Shown here: in pieces, positions 11,874 through 22,329 of the stretch | How the letters are laid out: each line of letters begins with the position of its first letter | Numbering within the stretch: position 1 is the stretch's first letter | Source: Mytilus californianus | Lineage: Eukaryota; Mollusca; Bivalvia; Mytilida; Mytilidae | Reading direction: 5' to 3' | Length of the DNA: 64,000 nt | Assembly: GCF_021869535.1 (NCBI RefSeq) | Contig: NW_026262701.1 | Coordinates: forward strand, 42,783,278 to 42,847,277 | Notes under the pieces: generated by a model | What the model saw: only the letters and a program-made list of their open reading frames with translations | What the model was told of the DNA's origin: nothing | Databases searched by the model: none | Position numbers and translations under genes: made by a program

Positions 11874-12999
11874 GTATTCACAAAAAAAGAGTAGATGCCG
11901 TTTCACCACAGGATGAAGACACTTTATGGCGTAAAGGAGTAATAAGCTTAGATTCTGCAGAGGGCTTAAGCTATGGCGTATTTTATTATAACTGTAAACT
12001 GTTTGGTTTTCGTGGCATGGATAAACACCGAGACTTTGATGCTACACAATTTGAAGTAGTATCGGATTCAGTTCAAAAGAAACAATGCCTAACATTCTAT
12101 GGCCGTGTTAGTAAAAATAATCAGTGAGGTTTTTTTCATAGAAAGATAGAACCAAAAAAAGTAATGCAGTGGGAAGACAAAAATAATCCTCGGGATATTG
12201 TAAGTTTGTTTTCAACCTATCTTTCTCTTATCCCTAAGGCAGGTCCATTTTACCGTAGACCTGTTGGAAAGCTAGGATTAAAAACCTCTGGAAAACCCAA
12301 GTTCTCTGCACAAGTTGTTGGTGTTAATAAACTTTCCACATATAAAAAACCATGTTTGATTTAGCAGGTATAGACCACACTGACCGTAATATCTCAAACC
12401 ACTCTGGTAAGGTAACTTGTGTCACAACTTTATACGACAAGGGTTTTGAAAATGCCGCGGTAACGTCAAGAAGTGGCCATAGAAGTAATGCTGTTGAAAC
12501 TTACAAAAGACAGAGCGTAGAAATGAATGATAGAATAAGCAAATCTTTACAGCCACCTTTACCTCGCAGTGAAGTGAAGGTTGAAGAAAATAAGGAGAAC
12601 GAACAATCCTGTGTTAATACGAATGTAGCTCCTATAACAGAAACACGTGACTCCCCTGATGATGAACTCGTTATACACGTTCCAAAGAGTGTGAAACGCA
12701 TCAAAATTGTCCACAATAATGGCAAAGTCATGTCTCTTGAGATGTAAATTTACGTTGTGTGATGTTTTTCCATAAATGCATATATATAGACATCAAGAAG
12801 ATTAAGATTAAGTACGGATGTAGTACATGTGCCTTTTGTTTATTTTTTAAATATGTATTAAAACTTAAGCCAATATAAATCTTTCTTTTCTTCAATTATG
12901 TTAATTTATCAAACTATAGATACATACGGTTTATGTGATCCATGATTCAAATTCTTTTGTATGTTTTAGCAAGGAATTTGGCCTTTTTCGTTAATATTA

Positions 13000-13139
13000 G
13001 TTATCTTGGTGTAATCAGGGGTGTACAGAATTTTACACCGTTGTTGAAAATTCATACACCCTGAGGCGCAGCCGAATGGGTGTATGAATTTTCAACAACG
13101 GTGTAAAATTCCGTACACCCCTGATTACACCAAGATAAC
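13000..13139. repeat. Hairpin element with 62-bp arms
   Basis: Arms 13000-13061 and 13078-13139 are reverse complements with a single mismatch (CAG/CGG near 13026). The 16-bp loop is TGAGGCGCAGCCGAAT. The outer sequence is GTTATCTTGGTGTAATCAGG. No obvious target duplication. The near-perfect arms imply recent origin or maintenance by self-copying. Confidence 0.95.
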
Positions 13140-13259
13140 GAATTTATTTCTTATGAACAATTCCTTTACTCTTTTTTAAACCAGGATGTAAAATTGAAAA
13201 ATGGTAATGAAAAATTTCCGGTGTAACATTTTTTCAACTTCGATGTTGCTGCGCATTGT

Positions 13260-13490
13260 CAAATACTTTTTTTCTTTATTTTGGGGAAATTCAGAAAATT
13301 TTCGTGTTCTTTTGAATTTTTAGGGGAAAAAAAGTTTGAATATTTTTTAAAATCTTTTTTTCAATTTCTGTCCTCAATTTTTTTTTTTTTTTTACATTTT
13401 ATATTTCTTTATTTTTGCAAAATTTTATTTTTTTCTTTATTTTGGCAAAATTTTATTTTTTTCTTTATTTTGGCAAAATTTTATTTATCC
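13260..13490. repeat. T-rich low-complexity tandem tract
   Basis: Poly-T rich DNA with three to four copies of a unit of about 28 bp, CTTTATTTTGGCAAAATTTT plus T-run, at 13400-13490. An open frame through it is phenylalanine-rich and is not a gene. Confidence 0.8.
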
Positions 13491-14633
13491 CGGGGTAAAC
13501 AAGGGTGGGGTGTTATTTACACCGGGGTAATTTGCCAATCAGATTGCAGGTTTTTTGCTGCATAAGAAATAATGTATTTTATTTCCATGAATTAATGACA
13601 ACTCATGCAATAAAACTTTAATATTTTAGTTAGCTTACTTGTACATACTGAATTGATGACCACACGTATAAGATTACATTGTATTGTAATAAGGCATTTC
13701 ATCTCCCACTTTTTTTTATACATTTAGATTAAAATTTATATTTTCATAACTAGTAATTGAGCATAGTGACACTAATTCGCAGCATATCAAGAAATCAACG
13801 CCACTTTGCTGATTTGAATATTATACTAAAGAAATCGGATACGGGTCACGGAAATTATATTGAAATGATAGGGAATTTTGAAAAAAATGTCTGTTTTAAC
13901 TTTAATTTAAGTGATAGACAGGTTGCCGGGACAGAAAATAAATATACACAACAATATACACTATTTAAACGAAACAAAATGACTGTCGTTGCAAAAATCA
14001 AGGTTCCCGAGCTATTTTAAAAATCGAAGCGAGAGGCTTTTAACATTGCAGTATAAAATACAGGCTAAAATGGCTGAAACGTGAAATTTGCAAACTTCGT
14101 GTTGAAAATTGGCTAACAAGGTCATTACAAAAACAGGTTGCCGGGATGAAACTTGAAACTTGAATATCCAAAGAATAAGCAAGTCCAAACCTTGTATGTG
14201 TAGTCGTTATAAAGTTAAAATGGCCCTATTTCAAGAAGAATAAACTCACGAAAACACGAAAAATTCACCAAATTCGCGTTCATTGTTTTGATTTTGACCG
14301 CCTGACAACTTTACGGAAATATCAGAGTGATTATAAACAAGGACTCTGTGACGGGCAACTTATAATATCCTTGTTTTAAAGATTTTAATGATATCAAGCC
14401 AGTCCAGTTCAAACTATTATCACGTGGTACAATTCTCATTTACATATTATGAATATTAATTAGCAAAAGTACTACTAATTTCTGGCTCTGGAAAAAAAAA
14501 GAAATCGAAAAGATATCTTTAAATATTTCCACAAAAGATGAAATGTGAGACATTGAATTCCTTCCAAAACGCCCACGGCTGTTATTGTTCTACAAACAAT
14601 TTCTTAATTACAATACAATATAATATGGCTATC
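13491..14633. other. Mostly unassigned; 87-codon ORF at 13757-14020
   Basis: The plus-strand ORF 13757-14020 (MSIVTLIRSISRNQRHFADL...) is not recognised and has no upstream or downstream partner. GGTTGCCGGGA occurs twice (13920 and 14134). The rest is AT-rich with no motif. Confidence 0.25.
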
Positions 14634-14726
14634 GTGGTCATTCATGCATAGTTACTTAGTACACGGAAAAACTATGTACTATGAAACTTAGAAGGCAAAT
14701 TCAAGCAATTTGATTGGACGAGAAGT
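14634..14726 (-). repeat. Right arm of 93-bp inverted repeat
   Basis: Counterpart of 6946-7038 in inverted orientation. It is followed 64 bp on by TGTGAACACGGCC and TAA at 14778-14793, the mirror of the left end. Confidence 0.8.
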
Positions 14727-14793
14727 TGTTAATATGTGCCGCTAAAGTACACTTACACCACACCGAGTTTAGTTCAATGTGAACACGGCCTAA

Positions 14794-15439
14794 TTACATA
14801 TATAACACAAATGTCCAAGACTGGTAATTTGTTTTTCAGCATGGATAATTTGTTTTTTAATTAAGCAACAAAGCCATAACATAAATGAAGAAAATTCATC
14901 ATATATATTGACATGTATTTTTATCGCTTTTCTTGTAAGTACTCCACTAATTTTACCTTAAAATAGCCCTATTGTTATCTTATGTGTGATCGCATCACTA
15001 CCCATTGTCAAAAATAGATCTGACACACATGTTTAAAAAGGGCTGTATAAATAATAAACAATGAAAAATAGACTTAATTGCTCACTTCAAATGGTAAGAA
15101 TGAAAGCATGTGAACACATAAAACAAAAAACAAAAAAAACTACAAAAAAAAAAAAAAAACAGTATACACGTATGTACAAGGAACACTTCTGTTTTGTAAA
15201 TCGATGTATGTTTGCAAGCATCAAATTTGGAAAAATAAATGCCCCTTTGAAATATTAATATATGGAAATTTGCATTGTAAGCGCTCTCGTGTGTATAATT
15301 TGTAGGCAGATTTTTATCAAATTTATACCAAAGAATAATATCAGCAGTGTCACGGACAATTTCGAAAATAATTGCCGATCAATTTTTTTTAATGAGTTAT
15401 GCCCCTTAGAAATATTAAATATGTCTCTCTAATACTCCC
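14794..15439. other. Intergenic, A-rich tract
   Basis: No gene seen. An A-rich stretch lies at about 15120-15160. A short open frame there is Lys/Thr low complexity. Confidence 0.4.
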
Positions 15440-15690
15440 ATCACAATAGGACCACGATCCCGCTACGACCTCAGAAATTATGAAAAATTTTGGAAGTCGT
15501 AGTAAGATCGTGGTGGTCGTGGTAAGGACGTGCCAAGGTCTTTACGATCGTGGAGGTCCACGACCAACTTTGAACATGCTCGAAACATTCGTAGTGCAGT
15601 CGTGGCCAAAACTAGTTGTAATAGAAGCGTAGGAAGGTCGTTGTAAGTACGTAAGATCGGGATGGGCGTAGAAGCATCGTATTGGAAATC
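15440..15690. repeat. Imperfect TCGTRG-rich repeat block, transposon subterminal
   Basis: Repeated versions of TCGTAGTAAGATCGTGGT and GTCGTGGTAAGGACGTG, GC-richer than the flanks. The reverse-strand form (TACTACGACCTTACTACG-like) recurs at 18265-18365. Such oppositely oriented arrays are typical of the subterminal regions of DNA transposons; I suspect a Harbinger-like source because of the coding scrap at 18419. Confidence 0.5.
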
Positions 15691-15764
15691 GTGATGCATT
15701 CGGGAAGCCAATGGAAAAGATTTCGCCCAACCCTCTGTGAACATCGATTAATTCGGTTGACAGT

Positions 15765-16151
15765 TTTATATCCCGATGCAAAACTCGAACTTTTAGTACT
15801 TGTGGCTTTAGGATCGGCAGCCATTAAGAAAGCCACATGTACTATATGTAACAAACAGTCTTTTGATATTGTTAAACATCTATTGTTAAACATCTCATAA
15901 TGGAATGTCATGTTTTATTAACAGAAAGAAATGCAATGTACTATAAAATTGTGGATGAACTACCCATTCAAAAGTCCGTGGATATTTTCAATTTAGACAA
16001 CGATGACCTTCTTGAAGTACTATTAGGAGATACAGTATACGAACTCGATCCAATCGATTGGTCTAGAATGATGTATTACATAGCAAAACATGTTTACCCC
16101 ATGTATAAAAAATTCAGACATTTACTATTTGAAAACAGGTTTAATTTTTAG
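15765..16151 (+). pseudogene. LINE C-terminal fragment with zinc-like motif
   Basis: Two frames read as one. The first includes LTVLYPDAKLELLVLVALGS and CTICNKQSFDIVKHLLL. The second (15900-16151) continues ERNAMYYKIVDELPIQKSVD and NDDLLEVLLGDTVYELD. The C-x2-C...DIVKH pattern with a following helical tail matches the C-terminal end of mollusc non-LTR polymerase proteins. A stop at about 15898 breaks the frame. It lies against the transposon subterminal block, so one of the two has inserted in the other. Confidence 0.45.
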
Positions 16152-16445
16152 TTTTGAATAGACATTGATTGATAAACATTTTTGATTTTTGTTTTGTTTA
16201 CCAGTAACCGTGTATTGTGTGTTAATCTTAAAATGATTTTTTTTATTGTGTTTTTAATAGACAATAACTCCTATCAGAATTTATGTATGTCTTTGCTCCG
16301 ATCATGTCTTTCAGGAGTCATCTAATAAAATGTTGCAAATGAAAGGTTTGTCGATCTCATCATTCTGAACTCGTATCAGATTTTTCTCTATCTTTACATG
16401 ATAGAATACAATTTTGGATAAAAAGACATGAATTTTACCCACTTG

Positions 16446-16670
16446 TTCTTGTAGGTACAAGATATTATTTTGTGGGAACAATAAAACTTTCTTGTTGGTA
16501 CATGATATTATCTTGTGGGTACAAGATATTATCTTATGGGAACAATATAATTATTATTTTGTGAATACAAGATATTATCTTGTGGGAACAATAAATTATG
16601 TTGTGGGAACAATATATTTTACTGTGGGTAGAAGATATTATCTTGTATTCACAAAATAATAATTATATTG
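16446..16670 (+). repeat. 21-bp minisatellite, left block
   Basis: About ten imperfect units of CTTGTGGGWACAAKATATTAT, alternating a hairpin-forming form (TATCTTGTGGGTACAAGATA) with a diverged form. A perfect 32-bp inverted repeat is embedded: 16543-16574 against 16639-16670, with 64 bp between. The block stops exactly at 16670, where the duplicated module begins. Confidence 0.85.
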
Positions 16671-17905
16671 TAACTAACCATGTATTTTTTAGGACACCCT
16701 ATATGAAATATATATGGTCATCACGTGTAGTCGATTAACCAATCATATCCCCATAAATCTATAGAAGGTAAGATAAATTATTTTATGGCAAAACAAATAA
16801 ATAATTTCAAAAATATTGTGATGATCATACGTATATTTTAATATATAGTATTGAAAAACAACCTGTATTTTGAGCAGCAGACAGACGCAATGAAATAAAT
16901 CAAAAGTGTTCATTTCATGGCAAAATAAAGAATTATGAACAGTGTCCTTACGAACGTTATATTGCTGGGTCTTCAAAGTGCTCCACGAAACCGCTTTCTA
17001 AATTATTAACAGCAATCAGCAAGGCTTCAATTGTGAAACTACCTATTCTGTGAATCAGATGTGGATACCTAAAAAATCCAATTTGAAAGATCTTTTTTTG
17101 TTGTCCATTCGTTTGATGTGTTTGTGCTTTGATTTTGCCATTTGATTAGGGACTTTCCGTTTTGAATTTTCCTCGGAGTTCAGTATTTTTGTGATTTAAC
17201 TTTTTAGAGTACATACAATCTAAGACTCTTTCATCTTGCAGTAGACTTAAAACATTTTACTTATGTATTCCCCATTCCAAACTAATGGCCAACGTAGATA
17301 TAAATTATCTCGTCTCAGGGAGGGATAAATCTTTTTTGTAAAAAATCACTCTGATGCCAACAAAAAGAAGTATGCAGTATAATTAAACTCCACTTTCGCT
17401 ATATAGATGATGTTCTCTCACTAAATAGTTCAAAAATTTAAGACTATGTTGAACGCATCTATCCCATCGAACTAGAGATAACAGATACAACAGATACAGT
17501 TAAGTCTGACTCATATCTTGACTTACATCTAGATATTGCATATTGCTCAACGTAAGCGTAGGATTCAGCTTTGTACGTTAATATTTACTTCGCAACTAAT
17601 TCGATGCATGCTGTTTATTTGAAAATTTTCAGATTTGATAAGCATCGCCAATTGTCGTAACTACGATCCTTATCTTTTCCCCGAATTAGACTTATCAGTG
17701 GGTTTGTACTTATATGAGCAACACGACGGGTGTCACATGTGGAGCAGGATCTGCTTACCCTTCCGGAGTACCTGAGATCACCCCAGATGTTGGTGGGGTT
17801 CGTGTTACTCAGTCTTTAGTTTTCTATGTTGTGTTTTCTGTACAGTTGTTTGTCCGTTGGTCTTTTTCTTTTTTAGAAATGGCGTTGTCAGTGTATTTTC
17901 AACTT
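16671..17905 (+). repeat. 1.24-kb duplicated module, copy 1, with Penelope-type RT core
   Basis: Nearly identical to 19699-20945, with small indels. At 17396-17560 the plus strand encodes FRYIDDVLSLN (YxDD catalytic box), then YVERIYPIELEITDTTDT and SDSYLDLHLDI, a Penelope-like RT palm. Stops then appear and the frame is lost before the fingers or GIY-YIG part. Downstream, about 17714-17905 has the 3' region reading CHMWSRICLPFRST in one frame in copy 2. It is a truncated retroelement, not a gene. Copy 1 sits inside the 21-bp minisatellite. Confidence 0.8.
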
Positions 17906-18125
17906 GTGGGAAAAAGAACACTTTCTTGTGGGTATAAGATATTATCTTGTGGGAACAATATATCATCTTGTGGATACAAGATATTATCTTGTGGGAACAA
18001 AATATTATCTTGTTGGTACAAGATATTATCTTGTGGGAACAAGAACACTTTCTTGTGGGCAAAACATATTATCTTGTGGGAACAACATACTATCTTGTGG
18101 GAACAACATACTATGTTGTGGGAAT
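17906..18125 (+). repeat. 21-bp minisatellite, right block
   Basis: Ten to eleven units of CTTGTGGGAACAAGATATTAT resume directly after the duplicated module. All six frames give a repeating short peptide (such as LSCGNKI), so long open frames here are repeat artefacts. Confidence 0.9.
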
Positions 18126-18261
18126 AAGTTAAAAATAATTCTTGCATGGCCTTCTTCTGCAACCGTATTACTTGTTTATTGTGTAAATAATTACTTGTTT
18201 TTTGTATGCAAAATCTTATACATGGAGGAAATAAAGATTTATTTATTCTTTCATTCATTCA

Positions 18262-18480
18262 TACTACGATGAGGAAGACAATAGTACGCTGCTACTACGC
18301 GCTTGTCATACTTAATACGACCTTACTACGATACTTCTACGTCCTAGCCACGATAATTGCACGACCTTATTCTGTTGATATAAAAACGGATGCAATAACT
18401 CCTACCTGTAGTTCAACCATGGACACGCATGAGCAAAACCTACTTCTGCAATCTTTAATTGAGCTGCACTATCGATTTGG
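18262..18480 (+). pseudogene. Harbinger-like transposase start with upstream repeats
   Basis: CTACGACG-type repeats (18265-18365), then an ATG at 18419 reading MDTHEQNLLLQSLIELHYR and a stop soon after. 'LLxLIELxxR' near the start is a feature of PIF/Harbinger transposases. Only about 20 residues can be compared, so this is weak. The repeats are the inverted counterpart of 15440-15690. Confidence 0.3.
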
Positions 18481-19263
18481 CTGATCAGGCTACTCTTTCA
18501 GTTACAAGAAGGAGAAGACGTACTATATAGCGAAGTTCCTGTTGAGTGCGCCCTTGGATTTCTGTTAAAAGAAGACTCCAGTTTAGGCATTACGACCGAC
18601 TTATGAAAGAATTAAGGATGGAGGATCAACAGTCATTCTTTCATTTCTTAAGATAATTTTAAAAAGCTTTAGAAAATAAAAACAAACATAATGTTTAGTT
18701 ATTGACCTTGGACAGGTAAAACAACGCGGGATACATTGGAACTCTGTTCTTTTATTAAACATGATATTCCAAGAAACTAAAACAATCAGACACTTTAGTA
18801 ACATTTGAAAATATAATTTAAAATAGCGAGGAAAGCCCTTAGAAAGATATTTTCTAAATCTTCATAATGTTATTCATATACTTAGTTTACATATAGATAC
18901 AAACGACATCAAAAGTAATATCGGAACTATTTTGTATTTTCTTGGTCTGCATATAAAATAGCAGTGGCTTATATGTTCGAAAATAATCAAAGGCGATGCT
19001 TAGCAAATCTGAAAATTTTCAAATAAACAGCATACATCGAATTAGTTGCAAAATAAATATTAATGTACAAAGTTGTATCTTATGCTAGCTTACATTGAGC
19101 AAAAATCTTCAAATTACATTCAACGTACTTTCATAACATTAACGGTTACGTCTGCTATTAATCTTAATATTAACGTTTTTTTTTAGTTTGTATTATACAC
19201 CATTCCTACCATTGAATTTAATTGATTTAATTGAACCTTGTCCTTTCAGAACGACCAATATTA
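18481..19263 (-). other. Unassigned, with inverted relic of the RT module (19000-19125)
   Basis: Nothing recognised to 18990. At 19000-19125 the minus strand matches 17545-17650 and 20590-20690 of the duplicated module (for example GCTGTTTATTTGAAAATTTT). So a third, older copy lies in the opposite orientation between the two direct copies. Confidence 0.6.
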
Positions 19264-19408
19264 TTAGTTACATGGTGTGTAAGTGACCTAATACGATATA
19301 TATGGGGTCAGTAAATTCCATATGGGGTGAGAGCGAAGCTCGAATCCCCATATGGAATTTACTGACCCCATATATATCGTATTAGCTCACTAGCACACCG
19401 TGTAACAA
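19264..19408. repeat. Hairpin element with ~63-bp arms
   Basis: Left arm from 19264 to 19326, right arm 19345-19408. The inner 36 bp are perfectly complementary (AATACGATATATATGGGG part and mirror); the outer part is diverged. The 18-bp loop TGAGAGCGAAGCTCGAAT closely matches the loop of the 13000-13139 hairpin although the arms are unrelated. Confidence 0.95.
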
Positions 19409-19698
19409 ATTTATCTTACCGACTATCTTCCCATGTGGTATTAATACTAGCGGCCTATGAAAGTGATTTAAAAGACTTCAATACTTAATTTTAACATGTT
19501 TAAGAACCTACTTCCATTTGTCTATACAAAAAACAAATGCCAACAATAACAACGTGTTAGCTTTAAATTTGTTTTATGAATGTATTTCAATCGTTTATTA
19601 CCAGTTCCTTCGTCTGTTTAAACCTTTCAGATGTCATTTTTGTTTGAAAAGGGAAGTAACCCCTTACTAACCCCATATGGTTGCTAACCGTATATGGT

Positions 19699-21200
19699 AA
19701 CTAACCATGTATTTTTTAGGACACCCTATATGAAATATATATGGTCATCACGTGTAGTCGATTAACCAATCATATCCCCATAAATCTATAGAAGGTAAGA
19801 TAAATTATTTTATGGCAAAACAAATAAATAATTTCAAAAATATTGTGATGATCATACGTATATTTTAATATATAGTATTGAAAAACAACCTGTATTTTGA
19901 GCAGCAGACAGACGCAATGAAATAAATCAAAAGTGTTCATTTCATGGCAAAATAAAGAATTATGAACAGTGTCCTTACGAACAACGTTATATTGCTGGGT
20001 CTTCAAAGTGCTCCACGAAACCGCTTTCTAAATTATTAACATCAGTTTTATCAGCAATCAAAGCCGGGCTTCAATTGTGAAACTACCTATTCTGTGAATC
20101 AGATGTGGATACCTAAAAAATCCAAAGATCTTTTTTTGTTGTCCATTTGTTTGATGTGTTTGTGCTTTGATTTTGCCATTTGATTAGGGACTTTCCATTT
20201 TGAATTTTCCTCGGAGTTCAGTATTTTTGTGATTTAAATTTTCAGAGTACATACAATCTAAGACTCTTTCATCTTGCAGTAGACTTAAAACATTTTACTT
20301 ATGTATTCCCCATTCCAAACTAATGGCCAACGTAGATATAAATTATCTCGTCTCAGGGAGGGATAAATCTTTTTTGTAAAAAATCACTCTGATGCCAACA
20401 AAAAGAAGTATGCAGTATCATTAAACTCCACTTTCGCTATATAGATGATGTTCTCTCACTAAATAGTTCAAAATTTTAAGACTATGTTGAACGCATCTAT
20501 CCCATCGAACTAGAGATAACAGATACAACAGATACAGTTAAGTCTGACTCATATCTTGACTTACATCTAGAAATTGCATATTGCTTAACGTAAGCGTAGG
20601 ATACAGCTTTGTACGTTAATATTTACTTCGCAACTAATTCGATGCATGCTGTTTATTTGAAAATTTTCAGATTTGATAAGCATCGCCAATTGTCGTAACT
20701 ACGATCCTGTTCCCTTTTCCCCGAATTAGACTTATCAGTGGGTTTGTACTTATATGAGCAACACGACGGGTGTCACATGTGGAGCAGGATCTGTTTACCC
20801 TTCCGGAGTACCCGAGATCACCCCAGATTTTGGTGGGGTTCGTGTTACTCAGTCTTTAGTTTTCTATGTTGTGTTTTCTGTACAGTTGTTTGTCTGTTTG
20901 TCTTTTTCTTTTTTAGACATGGCGTTGTCAGTGTATTTTCAACTTATGAGTTTGAATGTCCCTTTGATATCTTTCGCCTGGGGAATAGAAATTTGGTCTT
21001 CCTCCGACCGGCAATTAAACCCTCGCCAAAGTGGGGCGTCCGTTTGGCTGTGCGGGATGTACAAGTACGCAGCCACGTCAGGTCAGAATGGGAACGTCAC
21101 ATCCAATGCCTCGTGTTGAGAGATTGCCACGCTCTCTGCACGATGAGAATCCTTGCAACAACTCTTTTTAAAGTCCCTAACAAGATTTTGTGAGGTAGAC
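19699..21200 (+). mobile_element. Duplicated module, copy 2, with Penelope-type 3' region
   Basis: Direct copy of 16671-17905 (to about 20945), continuing into 3' sequence absent from copy 1. The RT palm relic at 20437-20600 repeats FRYIDDVLSLN with the same downstream stop. The frame at 20738-21193 reads CHMWSRICLPFRST and PRFWWGSCYS, part of an abundant mussel-type 3' segment. The final 200 bp match the repeat at 8215-8420. Confidence 0.75.
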
Positions 21201-21574
21201 GAAATCGACCTTAAAACAATCGTATTGAATTTTTATGTCCCCAAATAGGCAGATCGGACATATTTATACTTTATTTACTGACTACTTTTGTTTGGGATCA
21301 ATCGTAATTATAACATTATAATGAGACTGAAAAATGTTTTTTTTTGTTAAGATAAACAATAATTTACCTGGCGTAGCCGTGCGTAAAATGTGTTTCGGCA
21401 TTTCTCTTCGAAAAATGACTTGTGTAATGGAATAAAACGTCTTAATTGTAAACTTTCTTTTTTTTCCTCCCAAATAGGCTATTAAAAAATAATTTATCTA
21501 CTCTATATGTGGAAAATTTTGAGAAAATATAAGAAGTGGCAATTCTTACCTGAAGGCTATTTAAGTTACTGTAA
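21201..21574. other. Unassigned spacer
   Basis: AT-rich, no recognised feature. Confidence 0.4.
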
Positions 21575-22075
21575 AATTGAGAATGTAAATGGGGAATATG
21601 TCAAAGAGACAACAACTCGGCCAAAGAGCAGATAACAGCCGAAGGCCACCAATGGGTCTTCAACGCTGCGAGAAAATCCCGCACCCTGAGGAGGTCCTCA
21701 GCTGGCCCCTAAATGAAAAAAATGTGTACTAGTTCAGTGAAAATGGACGTCATACTAAACTCAAAAACATATAAATGAACTAAAATTATAAAAAAAACAT
21801 ACAAGACTAACAAAGGCCAGAGGCTCACGACTTGGGACAGGCGCAAAAATGCGGCGGGGTTAAATATGTTTTGTGAGATCTCAACCCTCCCCTATACCTC
21901 TAGAATAAAGAAACACACAGCGATACGCACAGTAAAAGTCAGTTTAAAAGAAGTCCGAGTCCGATGTCAGAATAGGTAACAAAAGAAACTAAGCAAAATG
22001 ACAATGATACATTAATTAACAAAAGACTACTAGCAGTTACTGACATGCCAGCTTCAGACCTCAATTAAACTGATT
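21575..22075 (+). repeat. Dispersed repeat, family 1, full-length-like copy
   Basis: Runs from AATTGAGAATGTAAATGGGG through AGGCTCACGACTTGGGACAG and GCGGCGGGGTTAAA to GACATGCCAGCTTCAG. About 500 bp, closely similar to 26403-26880. A shorter version of its central GGGACAGGCRCA...GGCGGGGTTAA core recurs in the units between 27.9 and 33 kb. Confidence 0.85.
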
Positions 22076-22329
22076 GAAAGAATATGTCTTCATCATATGA
22101 AAATCAAGTACAATCCCTCCCGTTAGGAGTTTTGTATCATACCATCATAAAATATCAGAAGAACATAACCCGTATCATGCCAACAACTGGTTTTAGAATA
22201 AATGTGTTTATTTCCGATACAAAAACCCTATGAGTGAATCAATATTAATACCAAAATATACAATCCTTAATGACTTGACAACAGTATCGTAACTATATCC
22301 CTTCCAAATAAATCTGTTTAAAGGTTTGG

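Larger units (their letters stand above)
9920..12747 (+). pseudogene. Tyrosine recombinase, Crypton/DUF3504 type, decayed
   Basis: Two-exon gene relic. Exon 1 (9920-10463) starts MMNNTDMPDFEFLN and keeps one frame through two stops (TAA near 9980; TGA at 10154, probably a former Trp). It holds the SAM-like N-terminal core-binding domain with FIMETRRKDGSPYPPNTLLN and GIQRHLREKKRSEIN. Exon 2 (from 11874) has FYYNCKLFGFRGMDKHR, with the first catalytic Arg at 12011-12013. After frameshifts near 12125 and 12345 come NHSGK (H at 12400, K at 12409 in place of the usual Arg), SGHRS (12478) and the Tyr nucleophile in ETYKR (12502). The order R, HxxK, H, Y matches the DUF3504 family (KCTD1, ZMYM2-4 and QRICH1 relatives), derived from Crypton transposons that integrate through a Tyr-DNA intermediate. 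The C-terminal 80 residues are acidic and low complexity. Start choice: first of two tandem ATGs in the open frame. Confidence 0.75.
6712..14790 (+). mobile_element. Candidate 8-kb element with inverted ends around a YR gene
   Basis: The outer ends match in inverted orientation: left TTA then GCCGTGTTCACA at 6709-6723, right TGTGAACACGGCC then TAA up to 14793. Further in, a 93-bp inverted repeat (6946-7038 against 14634-14726, about 90% identical by eye) contains CGTCCAATCAAAT and ACTTAGTACACGG. A decayed tyrosine recombinase gene sits in the middle. TTA/TAA flanks and a GGCC-type end recall PIF/Harbinger elements, but no DDE transposase was found inside. Crypton elements with YR genes are not known for terminal inverted repeats. 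The pairing could be two independent short elements, so this is a hypothesis. Confidence 0.35.

Noticed and set aside
13281-13565. Phe-rich 94-codon frame
   Set aside because: Poly-T tandem tract; low complexity only.
17714-18272. Open frames with repeating short peptides on both strands
   Set aside because: All arise from the 21-bp minisatellite, which is free of stops in several frames at once.
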